From assembly GCA_026399435.1 (NCBI GenBank), contig JAPLQX010000021.1:1-36714 (forward strand): a stretch of DNA of 36,714 bases. Reading direction: 5' to 3'. Below the pieces are notes generated by a model. The model was not told where the DNA came from. It made no database searches and saw only the letters and a list, made by a program, of their open reading frames with translations. This document shows, piece after piece, positions 23,385 through 33,154 of this stretch. Position 1 is the stretch's first letter. Each line of letters starts with the position of its first letter. Both the position numbers and the translations under genes were made by a program. The DNA comes from Rhodocyclales bacterium (GTDB lineage: Bacteria; Pseudomonadota; Gammaproteobacteria; Burkholderiales; Rhodocyclaceae).

Positions 23385-24140
23385 TCAGCGTGAAACGATG
23401 GCGCCACTGACCAGCTTGACCTTATCGCCGATGCGCCACGACGGCATGGCGTCGGACACGATCATGTGGGTGCTGCCATCTTCCATGCGCAGGGTGACCT
23501 CATAGCTCGTGGTTTGGCGCTGCGATTTCTCGATGGTGTTGCCGAGCAGTCCGCCACCGACCGCCCCCGCGATGCTCGCCACCGTGCGGGTGTTGCCGCG
23601 CCCGATATTGCTTCCGAGTGCCGCGCCGGCAAGGCCGCCGATGACGGCACCCGCGCCGCTTGGCTTGCCTTCGTTGGTGACCTGGCGCACGTTGGCGATC
23701 ACGCCGCAATCGAGGCAGGGCGGCGGCGCAGGCGGTGCGGTCGCGGCCACCGAAGGCGGCACGTAGTCGGGCGGAACGCCGCCGGCAACGGGATAGGGCG
23801 GCGCCGACGGCCGACCCCCGGGGATTTCCTCTGCGACTTTCCTTTTCGCGATCTTTTGGTGACTCACAGGGGCCGCCTTGGCGGCAGCCGCCGCCGGTAC
23901 TTCCGGTGCGGCGACAGGAGCCGCCGGCGCAGCCGGTGCGGCCGGCGCGACCGCTGCAGGCTCGGGCGCGGGCGCCGCGGCGACGATGGCGGGCCGCTCC
24001 GGCGCCGGGGCCGTCTTGACAGGCAGGAGCCCGGTCAGCGCAGCGATGCCTGCCAGGGACAGCAGGGTCACCGAAATGCCGGCGATCCACAACACGGGAT
24101 GCAATGAGGCAGACGAAGAGGTGGGAGTAGTGGTTTCCAT
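23385..24140 (-). CDS. Glycine-zipper 2TM-domain envelope protein
   Basis: A 251-residue protein anchored by one N-terminal membrane helix (about 14-38). An Ala/Pro-rich linker (about 45-145) can span the periplasm. Two glycine-zipper helices follow: GAGAVIGGLAGAALGSNIG and IAGAVGGGLLGNTIE, typical of SlyB/17-kDa-antigen-like domains. A short beta-rich tail (TSYEVTLRMEDGSTHMI) closes the protein, as in that family. A CLDCG pair just before the zipper could be oxidised. The role is probably outer-membrane integrity or stress response, by family analogy. It is the last gene of a four-gene minus-strand group of small envelope proteins, and a perfect hairpin follows its stop. Confidence 0.86.
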   Translation of the reverse strand: METTTPTSSSASLHPVLWIAGISVTLLSLAGIAALTGLLPVKTAPAPERPAIVAAAPAPEPAAVAPAAPAAPAAPVAAPEVPAAAAAKAAPVSHQKIAKRKVAEEIPGGRPSAPPYPVAGGVPPDYVPPSVAATAPPAPPPCLDCGVIANVRQVTNEGKPSGAGAVIGGLAGAALGSNIGRGNTRTVASIAGAVGGGLLGNTIEKSQRQTTSYEVTLRMEDGSTHMIVSDAMPSWRIGDKVKLVSGAIVSR

Positions 24141-24164
24141 ATTCTAGATATCCTGGTTAATTGT

Positions 24165-24605
24165 TCAGCGCGGCGGCGCATTGGGCGGTACGGTGGCCGG
24201 CACCCGTTGCCAGTTGACGGCGCAGCGGACGACGTAAGGGTAGTAGCCGGCCGGATTGGGACAGTAATACCAATACTGTGTCGGGGCGGGTGCCGGCGGC
24301 ACCACCACGACGGGCGGCTGGTAGGGATCGGGGTAAGTGTCTATCCGCGTCGGGTAGAAATACCAGGCGCCGGCGACGATCCACCACCAGCCGACACGCC
24401 CGTCGTGGCGACCGTGATGCCAGCGTCCGCCGCGCCACAGATCCATGTCGCGTTCGTGGAAGCGACCGATTTCGCCATGCCACGCAGGTCGCGGGGCCAC
24501 GTGACGGCCACGATCACGGTCATGTCCTCGATCATCAGCGAGACCTGCTCCGACGAGGCAGGGCAGCAGCAGGACAACAGCAACGGCGTGTTTGAGGTAG
24601 CTCAT
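24165..24605 (-). CDS. Secreted protein with a YWYYC-GYYPYV-C-WQ module
   Basis: A roughly 146-residue protein with a signal peptide (basic SYLKH, then VAVVLLLPCLVGAGLA, cut near ADD). The mature N-terminus is rich in His, Arg, Asp and Trp; a Pro-rich stretch follows, then the terminal module QYWYYCPNPAGYYPYVVRC and WQRVPATV. The same module ends the protein at 25208-25582, so the two are related. Its two cysteines are likely to form a disulfide in the periplasm. I do not recognise a function. ATG 24605 has GGGAAG at good spacing. ATG 24611 overlaps the upstream stop (ATGA) and is equally possible. Confidence 0.78.
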   Translation of the reverse strand: MSYLKHAVAVVLLLPCLVGAGLADDRGHDRDRGRHVAPRPAWHGEIGRFHERDMDLWRGGRWHHGRHDGRVGWWWIVAGAWYFYPTRIDTYPDPYQPPVVVVPPAPAPTQYWYYCPNPAGYYPYVVRCAVNWQRVPATVPPNAPPR

Positions 24606-24607
24606 GT

Positions 24608-25180
24608 TCATCTTCCCGGCGGCGGGGCATATCCCGGTGGAGGCGGCGGATAGCCCGACGGCGGTGGCGGGACACTTCCCGAAGGCGGCGGCGGATAGGA
24701 AGTAGCCGCCGGCGCTGCGGCGGGAGCCTGGGTCCGGCTGCGCGCCACCGCGCCCGAAACCGGCACCTGCTGTCCCTTCGCGTACATGCACTGGACGTAG
24801 GCATTGTCGTAGTTGCGCTGGCTTGCGTAGGCGGAACTCTGCGCTGCGCCGGTACCGGCCATGCTGCCTACCAGCAGTCCGGTGCCGGCGCCGACGCCGG
24901 CGCTATCGCGGCCGCCGATGGCTGCACCGGCAACGGCGCCCACCACGGTGCCGATCGCAGCGCTGCGCACGCCGGAGTCGACCGCGGCCTGATTCGCGTC
25001 GCTGCCACCGATCTGGTGCTGCGCATACTGGCGGCACTCGGCATCGTCGTCGCGGAACTGCTCGAAGTTCTTGCCGCTACCGGGCAGGGCCATCACGCTG
25101 GGGCCGGTCGGTGCGACGGCGCAACCGGCGAGCAGCAACACGGCAGACGCGGCGGCGAGGGAAGAAATTGATGATTTCAT
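24608..25180 (-). CDS. Glycine-zipper lipoprotein with proline-rich tail
   Basis: A 190-residue lipoprotein. The lipobox is LLAGC at about residues 15-19 after a typical signal, so Cys19 would be the acylated N-terminus. The mature part begins with NFEQFRDDDAECRQYAQHQ, then a glycine zipper (IGTVVGAVAGAAIGG and VGAGTGLLVGSMAGTGAA), then ASQRNYDNAYVQCMYAKG, a layout known from YMGG-like Gly-zipper proteins. The last 40 residues are repeats of PPPPSGY type. The stop TGA overlaps an ATG of the next gene. Function is unknown; membership with another glycine-zipper gene and two secreted proteins suggests a shared envelope role. Confidence 0.85.
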   Translation of the reverse strand: MKSSISSLAAASAVLLLAGCAVAPTGPSVMALPGSGKNFEQFRDDDAECRQYAQHQIGGSDANQAAVDSGVRSAAIGTVVGAVAGAAIGGRDSAGVGAGTGLLVGSMAGTGAAQSSAYASQRNYDNAYVQCMYAKGQQVPVSGAVARSRTQAPAAAPAATSYPPPPSGSVPPPPSGYPPPPPGYAPPPGR

Positions 25181-25207
25181 TGTTTTTGCTCCCGATTCGA
25201 CTCAGGG

Positions 25208-25582
25208 TCAATTCGGCGGCTGCGGCAGTACCTTCTGCCATCCGCCGGGACATTCCTTGACATAGGGATAGTAGCCCCTCGCCGCGGCGCAGTAGTACCA
25301 GTAATTGGCCGGTACCGCCGCAACGGGCGCGGGCGGGGGCGGCGCGGCAGGCGCCTGGGGTTGTTCGATATACACCTGCGGGGCCTGCGGCTGCACCACC
25401 GGCGGGTAGTAGTAAGCAGGCGGGTAGTAGTAGGGCGGCGGGTAGTGCCATGGCCCGCCCCAGTAGGGGCCGATCATCACGCCGAACTGCACATGGCCAT
25501 GATGGCCATGGTCCGCCCAAGCGTTCCCGGCCCCGCCTGCTCCCAGCAGCAACAGCGCAATTATCAGTGTGATCTTTTTCAT
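25208..25582 (-). CDS. Secreted protein with Tyr/Pro repeats and the YWYYC module
   Basis: A 124-residue protein with a clear signal peptide (MKKITLIIALLLLGAGGAG, cut near AWA-DHG). The mature part has a His-rich start (DHGHHGHV), Tyr/Pro repeats (PPPYYYPPAYYYPPV), a Pro/Ala linker and the C-terminal module NYWYYCAAARGYYPYVKEC then GGWQKVLPQPP. This tail is shared with the protein at 24165-24605. ATG 25582 has a GAGG eight bases upstream; the ATG at 25591 is too close to it. It is probably the first gene of the four-gene envelope group. The 119 bases above it show no convincing promoter. Confidence 0.82.
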   Translation of the reverse strand: MKKITLIIALLLLGAGGAGNAWADHGHHGHVQFGVMIGPYWGGPWHYPPPYYYPPAYYYPPVVQPQAPQVYIEQPQAPAAPPPPAPVAAVPANYWYYCAAARGYYPYVKECPGGWQKVLPQPPN

Positions 25583-25710
25583 GGCATGCACCTCTTTTCT
25601 TCCGATGGTGCCTATTCGACTCCGCGCGTGTAAGGGAATCTCTGCAAGCGCGGCGGGTTTTGTAAGTAATCGTTACCGGAATCCTTGCGCCCACATGTTC
25701 TTGGCGCCCC

Positions 25711-26109
25711 TCACTTTTTCCGCACCACCAGATGCTCGCGCAACCAAGCGGCGAACTCGGACTCGCCGAGCTCGCCGGCAGCGAGGGAGAGCACGGCTAC
25801 CGTGGCTTCCGCTTGCGTCGCGGCGAGGCGATAGCCATTCAAGGCAAGGAACAAACCGACGGAGAGAAATGCAGCCCGTTTTTTGCCATCGACGAACGGA
25901 TGATTCTGCGAAATCCCTGAGCCATAGGCCGCGGCCAGATCAGCAACGTCCGGATCACCATGGGCCGCGAGGTTTTGCGCACGCGCCAGAGCGGAATCGA
26001 GCAAACCTTCATCGCGCATGCCGGCAGCGCCGCCATGTTCAGCCAGGCTTTCCCCATGTAGAAGCAGTAGCGCGTGCTTGTCGACCCAGCGCCAGCTAGT
26101 CATTTGCAT
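25711..26109 (-). CDS. doc: Doc-type Fic toxin
   Basis: A 132-residue death-on-curing family protein. The Fic motif reads HPFVDGKKRAAF (70-81), against HPFx[DE]GNKR in most relatives: the catalytic His70 and Asp74 are kept, but the Asn is Lys76. The upstream helices (GLLDSALARAQNLAAHGDPD, then LAAAYGSGIS) match Doc. Phage P1 Doc phosphorylates and inactivates EF-Tu. The start at 26109 overlaps the antitoxin stop (TGATG), so the pair is translationally coupled. GTG 26112 and ATG 26103 are alternatives. The Asn-to-Lys change may weaken nucleotide binding or be natural variation in this subgroup. Confidence 0.9.
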   Translation of the reverse strand: MQMTSWRWVDKHALLLLHGESLAEHGGAAGMRDEGLLDSALARAQNLAAHGDPDVADLAAAYGSGISQNHPFVDGKKRAAFLSVGLFLALNGYRLAATQAEATVAVLSLAAGELGESEFAAWLREHLVVRKK

Positions 26110-26333
26110 CACTTGGCCAACGCGTGAAAGGTGTCACGAAACTCACGCATGAAATCGCGGCCAGCCGTCATCTGTTCTTCGAGCGCCGGGTCATAGGGCG
26201 TAACAACGTAACCCTCAGGAGTCTCGGTCAGAAAAACCGACTGGCCCTTCTCCACCTTCAGGTTCGCGAGCACCTCCTTCGGCAGGATGACGCCGACGGA
26301 ATTTCCGATCTGGGTAAGCTTGAGGATGTGCAT
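26109..26333 (-). CDS. AbrB/MazE-family antitoxin of the Doc toxin
   Basis: A 74-residue swapped-hairpin DNA-binding protein: HILKLTQIGNSVGVILPKEV is the AbrB/MazE signature, followed by KGQSVFLTETPEGYVVTPYD and a helical toxin-binding tail (FMREFRDTFHALAK). The ATG at 26333 has GGAG six bases upstream; longer starts lie in the promoter. AbrB-type partners for Doc toxins are common in proteobacterial chromosomes. It should neutralise Doc and bind the inverted repeat at 26346-26372 just upstream. The gene follows clpB on the same strand but has its own promoter. Confidence 0.9.
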   Translation of the reverse strand: MHILKLTQIGNSVGVILPKEVLANLKVEKGQSVFLTETPEGYVVTPYDPALEEQMTAGRDFMREFRDTFHALAK

Positions 26334-26345
26334 GGAGGGCTCCGA

Positions 26346-26372
26346 CGTAGTTATAACGGTTGTTATACTACG
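26346..26372 (-). promoter_or_regulatory. Inverted-repeat operator of the Doc module
   Basis: CGTAGTTATAAC (26346-26357), a GGTT centre and GTTATACTACG (26362-26372) form an inverted repeat with one unpaired base. It covers the -10 region of the antitoxin promoter and starts 12 bases upstream of the antitoxin ATG, the usual place for autoregulation by an AbrB-type antitoxin. Confidence 0.65.
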
Positions 26373-26389
26373 CTTGAGCCCCGCCGGTT

Positions 26390-26393
<4 letters not shown>
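26365..26393 (-). promoter_or_regulatory. Sigma-70-type promoter of the Doc module
   Basis: On the minus strand TTGAAA (26393-26388), a 17-base spacer and TAGTAT (26370-26365). The -35 box overlaps the clpB stop codon, so the module is promoted separately from clpB although directly downstream of it. Confidence 0.5.
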
Positions 26394-28996
<2,603 letters not shown>

Positions 28997-29031
28997 GGGA
29001 GATGCCTCAAGAAAATGTCATTGGGCACAAC

Positions 29032-29056
29032 ATGGGGATTCCCGGGCCGATTTCAA
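29032..29056 (-). promoter_or_regulatory. Sigma-32 (RpoH) heat-shock promoter of clpB
   Basis: On the minus strand TTGAAA (29056-29051), a 13-base spacer and CCCCAT (29037-29032), matching the RpoH consensus CTTGAAA-N13-15-CCCCATNT closely; the bases before the -35 are GA. It ends 36 bases before the clpB ATG, leaving a short leader. This is the expected heat-shock control of clpB. Confidence 0.85.
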
Positions 29057-29098
29057 TCCTCGGCCATGAGTATGCGCTTAAGGAATCCCTGAGAGCCC

Positions 29099-30082
29099 TC
29101 AGAGCCGTCCCTGCTGGCTCTGGAAGTAGACGCCCTTGCGCGCCCGCATGACTTCGCCCAGCGGGCGATGGGCCATCAGCGCACTCCAGGGATCGAAGGC
29201 AGCCGACTCGATGACCGCAGCCAATTCCCGGCCTGCCTCGGCTTGCGGATCCTGCGCCGGCAGGGTCAGCACGGCCACCGTGACATAGGGCGCGACGTCT
29301 TCGGGCCAGTCCACCGATGCATCCTCGATCGGCGTCCGCGCCTCATCGACGAAAAATTGCAGCTGCAACTCGAAACGCAGCGGGCCCTGCGCCAGATGGC
29401 TCCTGAAATCCCCAGCCCAATCCGCGGTGGCGCCGGGCCTGACCTCGTCGCTGGCCGGCAGCAAGCGCACGCGCGACGCATAGGGGCCGCAGGCAATCGG
29501 TGCCGCGGAATAGAAGCGCTCGGTGGCAAAGCCGGTAAACGGCCGGTTGAAGGTCTTGGCGAAGCGCTTCATCATCCTCAGGGCGCCGAGGAAGCCGTAG
29601 CGCGAAACGAGGTAGCCGAGCAGCGCGCCCGGCCCCTTGGTCAGGTTCTTTACCAGGCCGACGAATTCGTCGGCGCCGGCAAAGGCGAAGGCCGGATGAT
29701 TTATCAGCAGGAAATCCTGACTCGCGGCGGCGCCTGCGCCCAGCGCGCCGGGGCCGCTGACGCCCCGGACCTTGATGGCGAAGCCGCGCACGTCGGGCTT
29801 CCTGTCGGACTGCCGATCCGTGCCGCCATTGGAGAGCCGGACCCAGGCCTCGTAGGTCCCGGGCTCCGCAAACAATCCATGCCGCGCATGGCCGGGCAAA
29901 CCGGACAAGACCTCGAGGCTGCCTTGCAGCCCAAGCTGCTGCTTGCGGTGCAAGGCGCGACCCTTGCCGAATTTCGCCGACTTCGCGGCCTGAATCTGCT
30001 CGAAATCGCGCACATAGCCGGCATGGCGCCCGGCTTCGTCGGCTGCAATGCGTTCCTTCCATTCGGTACTGGGGCTAGCCAT
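29099..30082 (-). CDS. Catalase-like haem protein (y4iL-like)
   Basis: A 327-residue member of the small catalase-related group, about two thirds the size of a true catalase. The candidate distal histidine lies in RALHRKQQLGLQG, followed by GTYEAWVRLSNG and VRGFAIKVRGVSG, which match the haem-pocket core of catalases; QDFLLINHPAFAF is the usual following block. The C-terminal HRPLGEVMRARKGVYFQSQ corresponds to the helix carrying the proximal tyrosine. Such proteins bind haem, but their reaction (peroxidase, lipid hydroperoxide or other) is mostly unknown. ATG 30082 has GGGAGAG upstream. The DUF1304 gene precedes it by 20 bases, so they are probably co-transcribed. Confidence 0.82.
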   Translation of the reverse strand: MASPSTEWKERIAADEAGRHAGYVRDFEQIQAAKSAKFGKGRALHRKQQLGLQGSLEVLSGLPGHARHGLFAEPGTYEAWVRLSNGGTDRQSDRKPDVRGFAIKVRGVSGPGALGAGAAASQDFLLINHPAFAFAGADEFVGLVKNLTKGPGALLGYLVSRYGFLGALRMMKRFAKTFNRPFTGFATERFYSAAPIACGPYASRVRLLPASDEVRPGATADWAGDFRSHLAQGPLRFELQLQFFVDEARTPIEDASVDWPEDVAPYVTVAVLTLPAQDPQAEAGRELAAVIESAAFDPWSALMAHRPLGEVMRARKGVYFQSQQGRL

Positions 30083-30102
30083 CGCGTCTCTCCCTGAAAG
30101 GC

Positions 30103-30465
30103 CTAAGTGGCAAGCAAGGCCAGCAGCGCCAGCAGCGCCGGGCCGCCCTGGACGTAGAGGATGGTCTTCTTCACCGAAATCCCGCCGTAGATCCCCGCCA
30201 CAATGACGCAAGCGAGGAAAAACATCTGGATATGGACGCCCGCGGCAGCGTTCGGGTAGATCAGCCCCCAGACCAGTCCGGCGGCGAGAAAGCCGTTGTA
30301 GAGCCCCTGATTGGCGGCCAGCACCTTCGACGCCTCGGCGCGTTCAGCCGTATTGCCGAAGGTCTTGAGCCCCTTCGGCTTGGTCCAGAGAAACATCTCG
30401 AGGTAAAGAAAATACAAATGTTCCAGCGCCACCAGCAGGACCAGGACGATGCCAAGAATTTTCAT
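30103..30465 (-). CDS. DUF1304 membrane protein
   Basis: A 120-residue protein with four hydrophobic helices (about 3-20, 52-70, 76-94 and 103-119). The segment LEHLYFLYLEMFLW and the following KTFG, then NQGLYNGFLAAGL, are the conserved blocks of the DUF1304 family. No function is established. It is the first gene of a pair with the catalase-like gene. The 159 bases between this start and the phasin start (30466-30624) should hold both divergent promoters. A TTGACT near 30546 lacks a good -10, so I do not name one. Confidence 0.87.
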   Translation of the reverse strand: MKILGIVLVLLVALEHLYFLYLEMFLWTKPKGLKTFGNTAERAEASKVLAANQGLYNGFLAAGLVWGLIYPNAAAGVHIQMFFLACVIVAGIYGGISVKKTILYVQGGPALLALLALLAT

Positions 30466-30624
30466 GATTTTTCCTTTTCACCTAAAGTATCCGCATCAAG
30501 TATGCTTCACTCGCGGGTTCAGGACAACATCCAGTGCTGAAGCGATGCTGTTTGACTTAGGTCACAATCCGCTAAGCCATTGGTGGTAATTTGTTCGTTT
30601 TGGATTAATCACAGGAGAAAGATC

Positions 30625-31146
30625 ATGGCAGGCAAGGTCGAACAATTCAGCGAATTGCACCGCAAGAACATGGAAGCCGCCATGCGCATGGCGCAGCTTT
30701 CGATCGAAAATTCCCAGCGCATCATGGCGCTGCAATCCGAGCTGGCAAAAGAGATGTTCCAGAGCGGCGTGGAAAATGCCAAGGCGCAGACCGGCGCACG
30801 CGATCCGCAGGCGATGATGCAGTTGCGCACGCAGTACGCACAGGAAACCACCCAGCGCATGGTGGCCGCCGCCCAGCAGATCGCCGAGATCAGCAACTCC
30901 GCACGGTCAGAGTTTGCCCGCCTGGTCACGGAGCAACTGGCCTCCGGCAGTCAGGAAATGACCGAAGCCATGCAGACCTTCATGAAGACCCTGCCCGGTC
31001 AGACGCCGAACATGATGGAGTCCTTCCAGCAGGCGATTGCCACCGCCAACCAGGCCTTTGAGCAGATTTCAAAAGCTTCGACAGCGGCGATGAGCAGCGT
31101 CGGCGAGACGGTCAAGAAGGCCACCAGCGGCGCCAAGCGCAAGTAA
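30625..31146 (+). CDS. phaP: Phasin family protein
   Basis: A 173-residue, almost wholly helical protein rich in Ala, Gln, Met and Glu with no membrane segment, matching the phasin_2/PhaP family: EQFSELHRKNMEAAMRMAQL, QSELAKEMFQ, TQRMVAAAQQIAEISNSARS and a Lys-rich end. Phasins coat polyhydroxyalkanoate granules and control their size. ATG 30625 has AGGAG eight bases upstream; the in-frame GTG/ATG at 30580 adds an unrelated 15-residue head and is rejected. Polyhydroxyalkanoate synthase is not in the window. A strong terminator follows. Confidence 0.9.
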   Translation: MAGKVEQFSELHRKNMEAAMRMAQLSIENSQRIMALQSELAKEMFQSGVENAKAQTGARDPQAMMQLRTQYAQETTQRMVAAAQQIAEISNSARSEFARLVTEQLASGSQEMTEAMQTFMKTLPGQTPNMMESFQQAIATANQAFEQISKASTAAMSSVGETVKKATSGAKRK

Positions 31147-31170
31147 GCAGGGAACCCCGCCTTACCAGCA

Positions 31171-31200
31171 CGGCCAACCACTCAGTGGTTGGCCGTTGTT
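31171..31200. terminator. Bidirectional terminator between phasin and moaE
   Basis: CGGCCAACCACT (31171-31182) and AGTGGTTGGCCG (31184-31195) are perfectly complementary, followed on the plus strand by TTGTTATTT. It stands between the convergent phasin and moaE genes; the moaE stop lies inside its tail (31199-31201). Confidence 0.85.
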
Positions 31201-31675
31201 ATTTCTGCCCGCTTTCCCAGCGCCCGGCGGCATGGTCGTCGCTTTCGCGGGCATCGACCCAGCGTCCGCCGGCCGCGGTGTCTTCCTTCTTCCAGAAGGG
31301 GGCGCGCGTCTTCAGGTAATCCATGATGAATTCGCAGGCGGCGAAAGCCTCGCCGCGATGCGCCGACGCCACCGCGACGAAGACGATACGGTCGCCCGGC
31401 ACCAACCTGCCGACGCGATGGATCACGCGCACGCCATAAATGTCCCAGCGCCCGCGCGCCTCGACGACGATGGCTTCGAGCGCCTTCTCGGTCATGCCGG
31501 GGTAGTGTTCGAGGGTCATGGCGACAACTGGCGCCGTATCACCAGCGCCGACTTTCTTGTCCGAGCGCACCAAACCGACGAAGCTGGCCACTGCGCCGAC
31601 ATCATCGCGCCCGGCCGAAAGCGCCGCGATCTCGGCGCCCGCATCGAAATCGGCTTCCTGCACGCTGACAGACAT
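31199..31675 (-). CDS. moaE: Molybdopterin synthase catalytic subunit
   Basis: A 158-residue MoaE. Family blocks are GAVASFVGLVR, MTLEHYPGMTEKAL, IHRVGRLVPGD, AHRGEAFAACEFIMDYLK and the catalytic lysine region KTRAPFWKKE. With MoaD it inserts two sulfurs into precursor Z (cPMP) to make molybdopterin. The ATG at 31675 lies just after the moaD stop with GGAGG five bases upstream. After GLVR the loop that is short in other MoaE proteins (about residues 38-52 here) carries KKVGAGDTAPV, the short form of the dispersed repeat. The loop is on the surface in known structures of the family, so activity need not suffer. Confidence 0.95.
   Translation of the reverse strand: MSVSVQEADFDAGAEIAALSAGRDDVGAVASFVGLVRSDKKVGAGDTAPVVAMTLEHYPGMTEKALEAIVVEARGRWDIYGVRVIHRVGRLVPGDRIVFVAVASAHRGEAFAACEFIMDYLKTRAPFWKKEDTAAGGRWVDARESDDHAAGRWESGQK
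31535..31555 (-). repeat. In-frame dispersed repeat, short form, inside moaE
   Basis: Twenty-one bases encoding K-V-G-A-G-D-T. The last 12 bases equal the end of the 34779-34823 copy (GCTGGTGATACG), and the first five (AAAGT) equal its start, with the 24-base middle (eight codons) missing. This is why I call it the short form. Confidence 0.55.
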
Positions 31676-31676
31676 C

Positions 31677-31931
31677 TCAGCCTCCCGTTACTGGCGGGAA
31701 AAACGCCACTTCGTCGCCGGCCTTTACCGGCGCGTCGAGTCCCACCATTTGCTGATTCACCGCCGAACGCAAATTCTTCGTCGTCGCCAAGGCCGACCAC
31801 GGCTCGCCGCGCGCGGCGAGGCTGTCGCGCAAGGCACCGACAGTGGCGATGCCGACGGGCAAGGCGAGCGTCTCGGAACCCACGCCAAGCGCCTCGCGCA
31901 AGCCGGCAAAGAAAAGTACTTTCACGTCCAT
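31677..31931 (-). CDS. moaD: Molybdopterin synthase sulfur-carrier subunit
   Basis: An 84-residue ubiquitin-fold protein ending in the required Gly-Gly (FFPPVTGG), which is adenylated and thiocarboxylated before giving sulfur to precursor Z. The N-terminus MDVKVLFFAGLREALG is typical of MoaD. ATG 31931 begins seven bases after the moeA stop; upstream in-frame codons lie inside moeA. moaE begins just beyond its stop, so moeA-moaD-moaE read as one unit. Confidence 0.94.
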   Translation of the reverse strand: MDVKVLFFAGLREALGVGSETLALPVGIATVGALRDSLAARGEPWSALATTKNLRSAVNQQMVGLDAPVKAGDEVAFFPPVTGG

Positions 31932-31938
31932 AAATTCA

Positions 31939-33126
31939 CTATAGCAGTTCGGAAAACGGCAGGAAACGAACGGCATCGCCGCGCCCGATCGCCTGCCTCG
32001 GCGGATTGTCGATCAGCCCGTCGGCCCAGGTACAGGACGTCAGCACGCCGGAACTCTGGTTGGCGAACAGTTCCAGCCCGCCTTCGGCATTGATGCGTGC
32101 CCGCAGGAACTCGCGACGCGGGTCGCCCTTGCACTCGAAATCGGCGCGCAGCGATTGCGCCCGAGGCGTCCAGTCGGCGGTTCCCTGCGCCTTGCGGATG
32201 AAGGGCCGCACCAGCATGACGAAGGTGACGAAGCTGGACACCGGATTGCCCGGCAGGCCGATGAAGGCAGCCGTGCCGACCCTGCCGAACGCCAGCGGCT
32301 TGCCCGGCTTGATCGCGATCTTCCACAAGTCCAGCGCACCCTCGGCTTCCACGGCCGGCTTGACGTGATCTTCCTCGCCCACCGAAACGCCGCCGCTGGT
32401 CAGGATCAGGTCATTGCCGGCGGCGGCATTGCGCAGGGCCGCACGCGTCGCCTCGCGCGAGTCGGGCACGATGCCCAGATCCGCCACCTCGCAGCCGGCT
32501 CCTTCGAGCAGGGCGCGCAGCGTGTAGCGGTTGGAGTTGTAGATGCCGCCCGGCTTGAGTGCTTCGCCCGGCATCGCCAGCTCGTCGCCGGTAGAGAACA
32601 GCGCCACCCGCAGCCGGCGAAACACCGTGAGCTGCGCCGCGCCAACGGATGCGGCAACGCCGACGTGCGCCGCCGACAGGCGCGTGCCGGCCGCCAGCAC
32701 CTCGGCGCCGGCGGCGATGTCCTCGCCGCGACGACGGATCCACTCGCCAACACGCGGCACATGATTCACCGTCACGCTGCCGCCATCCACGGCGCACAGC
32801 TCCTGCATGACCACGGCATCGGCGCCGGCCGGCAGCGGCGCGCCGGTAAAAATGCGCGCCGCCGTTCCGGGCGCCAGCACGTGGCCGACGCTGCCGGCGG
32901 GAATGCGCTGGCCCACGACGAGCCGCGTGCCGGCGGTGGGGACGTCGGCGCAGCGGACTGCGTAACCGTCCATCGAAGTATTGTCCAGCGGCGGCACGTC
33001 AATCGCGGAACGCAGTCCCTGCCCCAGGATCCGCCCGGCCGCTGCGTGCGTCGGCACGGCCTCGGTTTCGCGCACCGGGTTGGCGCCGGCCAGCAGCCGC
33101 GCCAGGGCGTCGTCGAAATCAAGCAT
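31939..33126 (-). CDS. moeA: Molybdopterin molybdenumtransferase
   Basis: A 395-residue MoeA, the normal length. Blocks are DNTSMDGYAVRCAD, ARIFTGAPLPAGADAVVMQE, the MPT-binding STGDEL, LTSGGVSVGEEDHVK and KPGKPLAFGRVG, then FIGLPGNPVSSFVTF. MoeA inserts molybdate into adenylated molybdopterin. ATG 33126 has a GGAG eight bases upstream. The frame stays open for another 71 codons into the REP-like array, but that part is repeat-derived and not MoeA. Upstream of the array, on the same strand, is mobB, so the cofactor genes are split by 387 bases of mostly repeats. Confidence 0.95.
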   Translation of the reverse strand: MLDFDDALARLLAGANPVRETEAVPTHAAAGRILGQGLRSAIDVPPLDNTSMDGYAVRCADVPTAGTRLVVGQRIPAGSVGHVLAPGTAARIFTGAPLPAGADAVVMQELCAVDGGSVTVNHVPRVGEWIRRRGEDIAAGAEVLAAGTRLSAAHVGVAASVGAAQLTVFRRLRVALFSTGDELAMPGEALKPGGIYNSNRYTLRALLEGAGCEVADLGIVPDSREATRAALRNAAAGNDLILTSGGVSVGEEDHVKPAVEAEGALDLWKIAIKPGKPLAFGRVGTAAFIGLPGNPVSSFVTFVMLVRPFIRKAQGTADWTPRAQSLRADFECKGDPRREFLRARINAEGGLELFANQSSGVLTSCTWADGLIDNPPRQAIGRGDAVRFLPFSELL

Positions 33127-33154
33127 GGTCAAACTCCACCTGATGAGCCACAAG

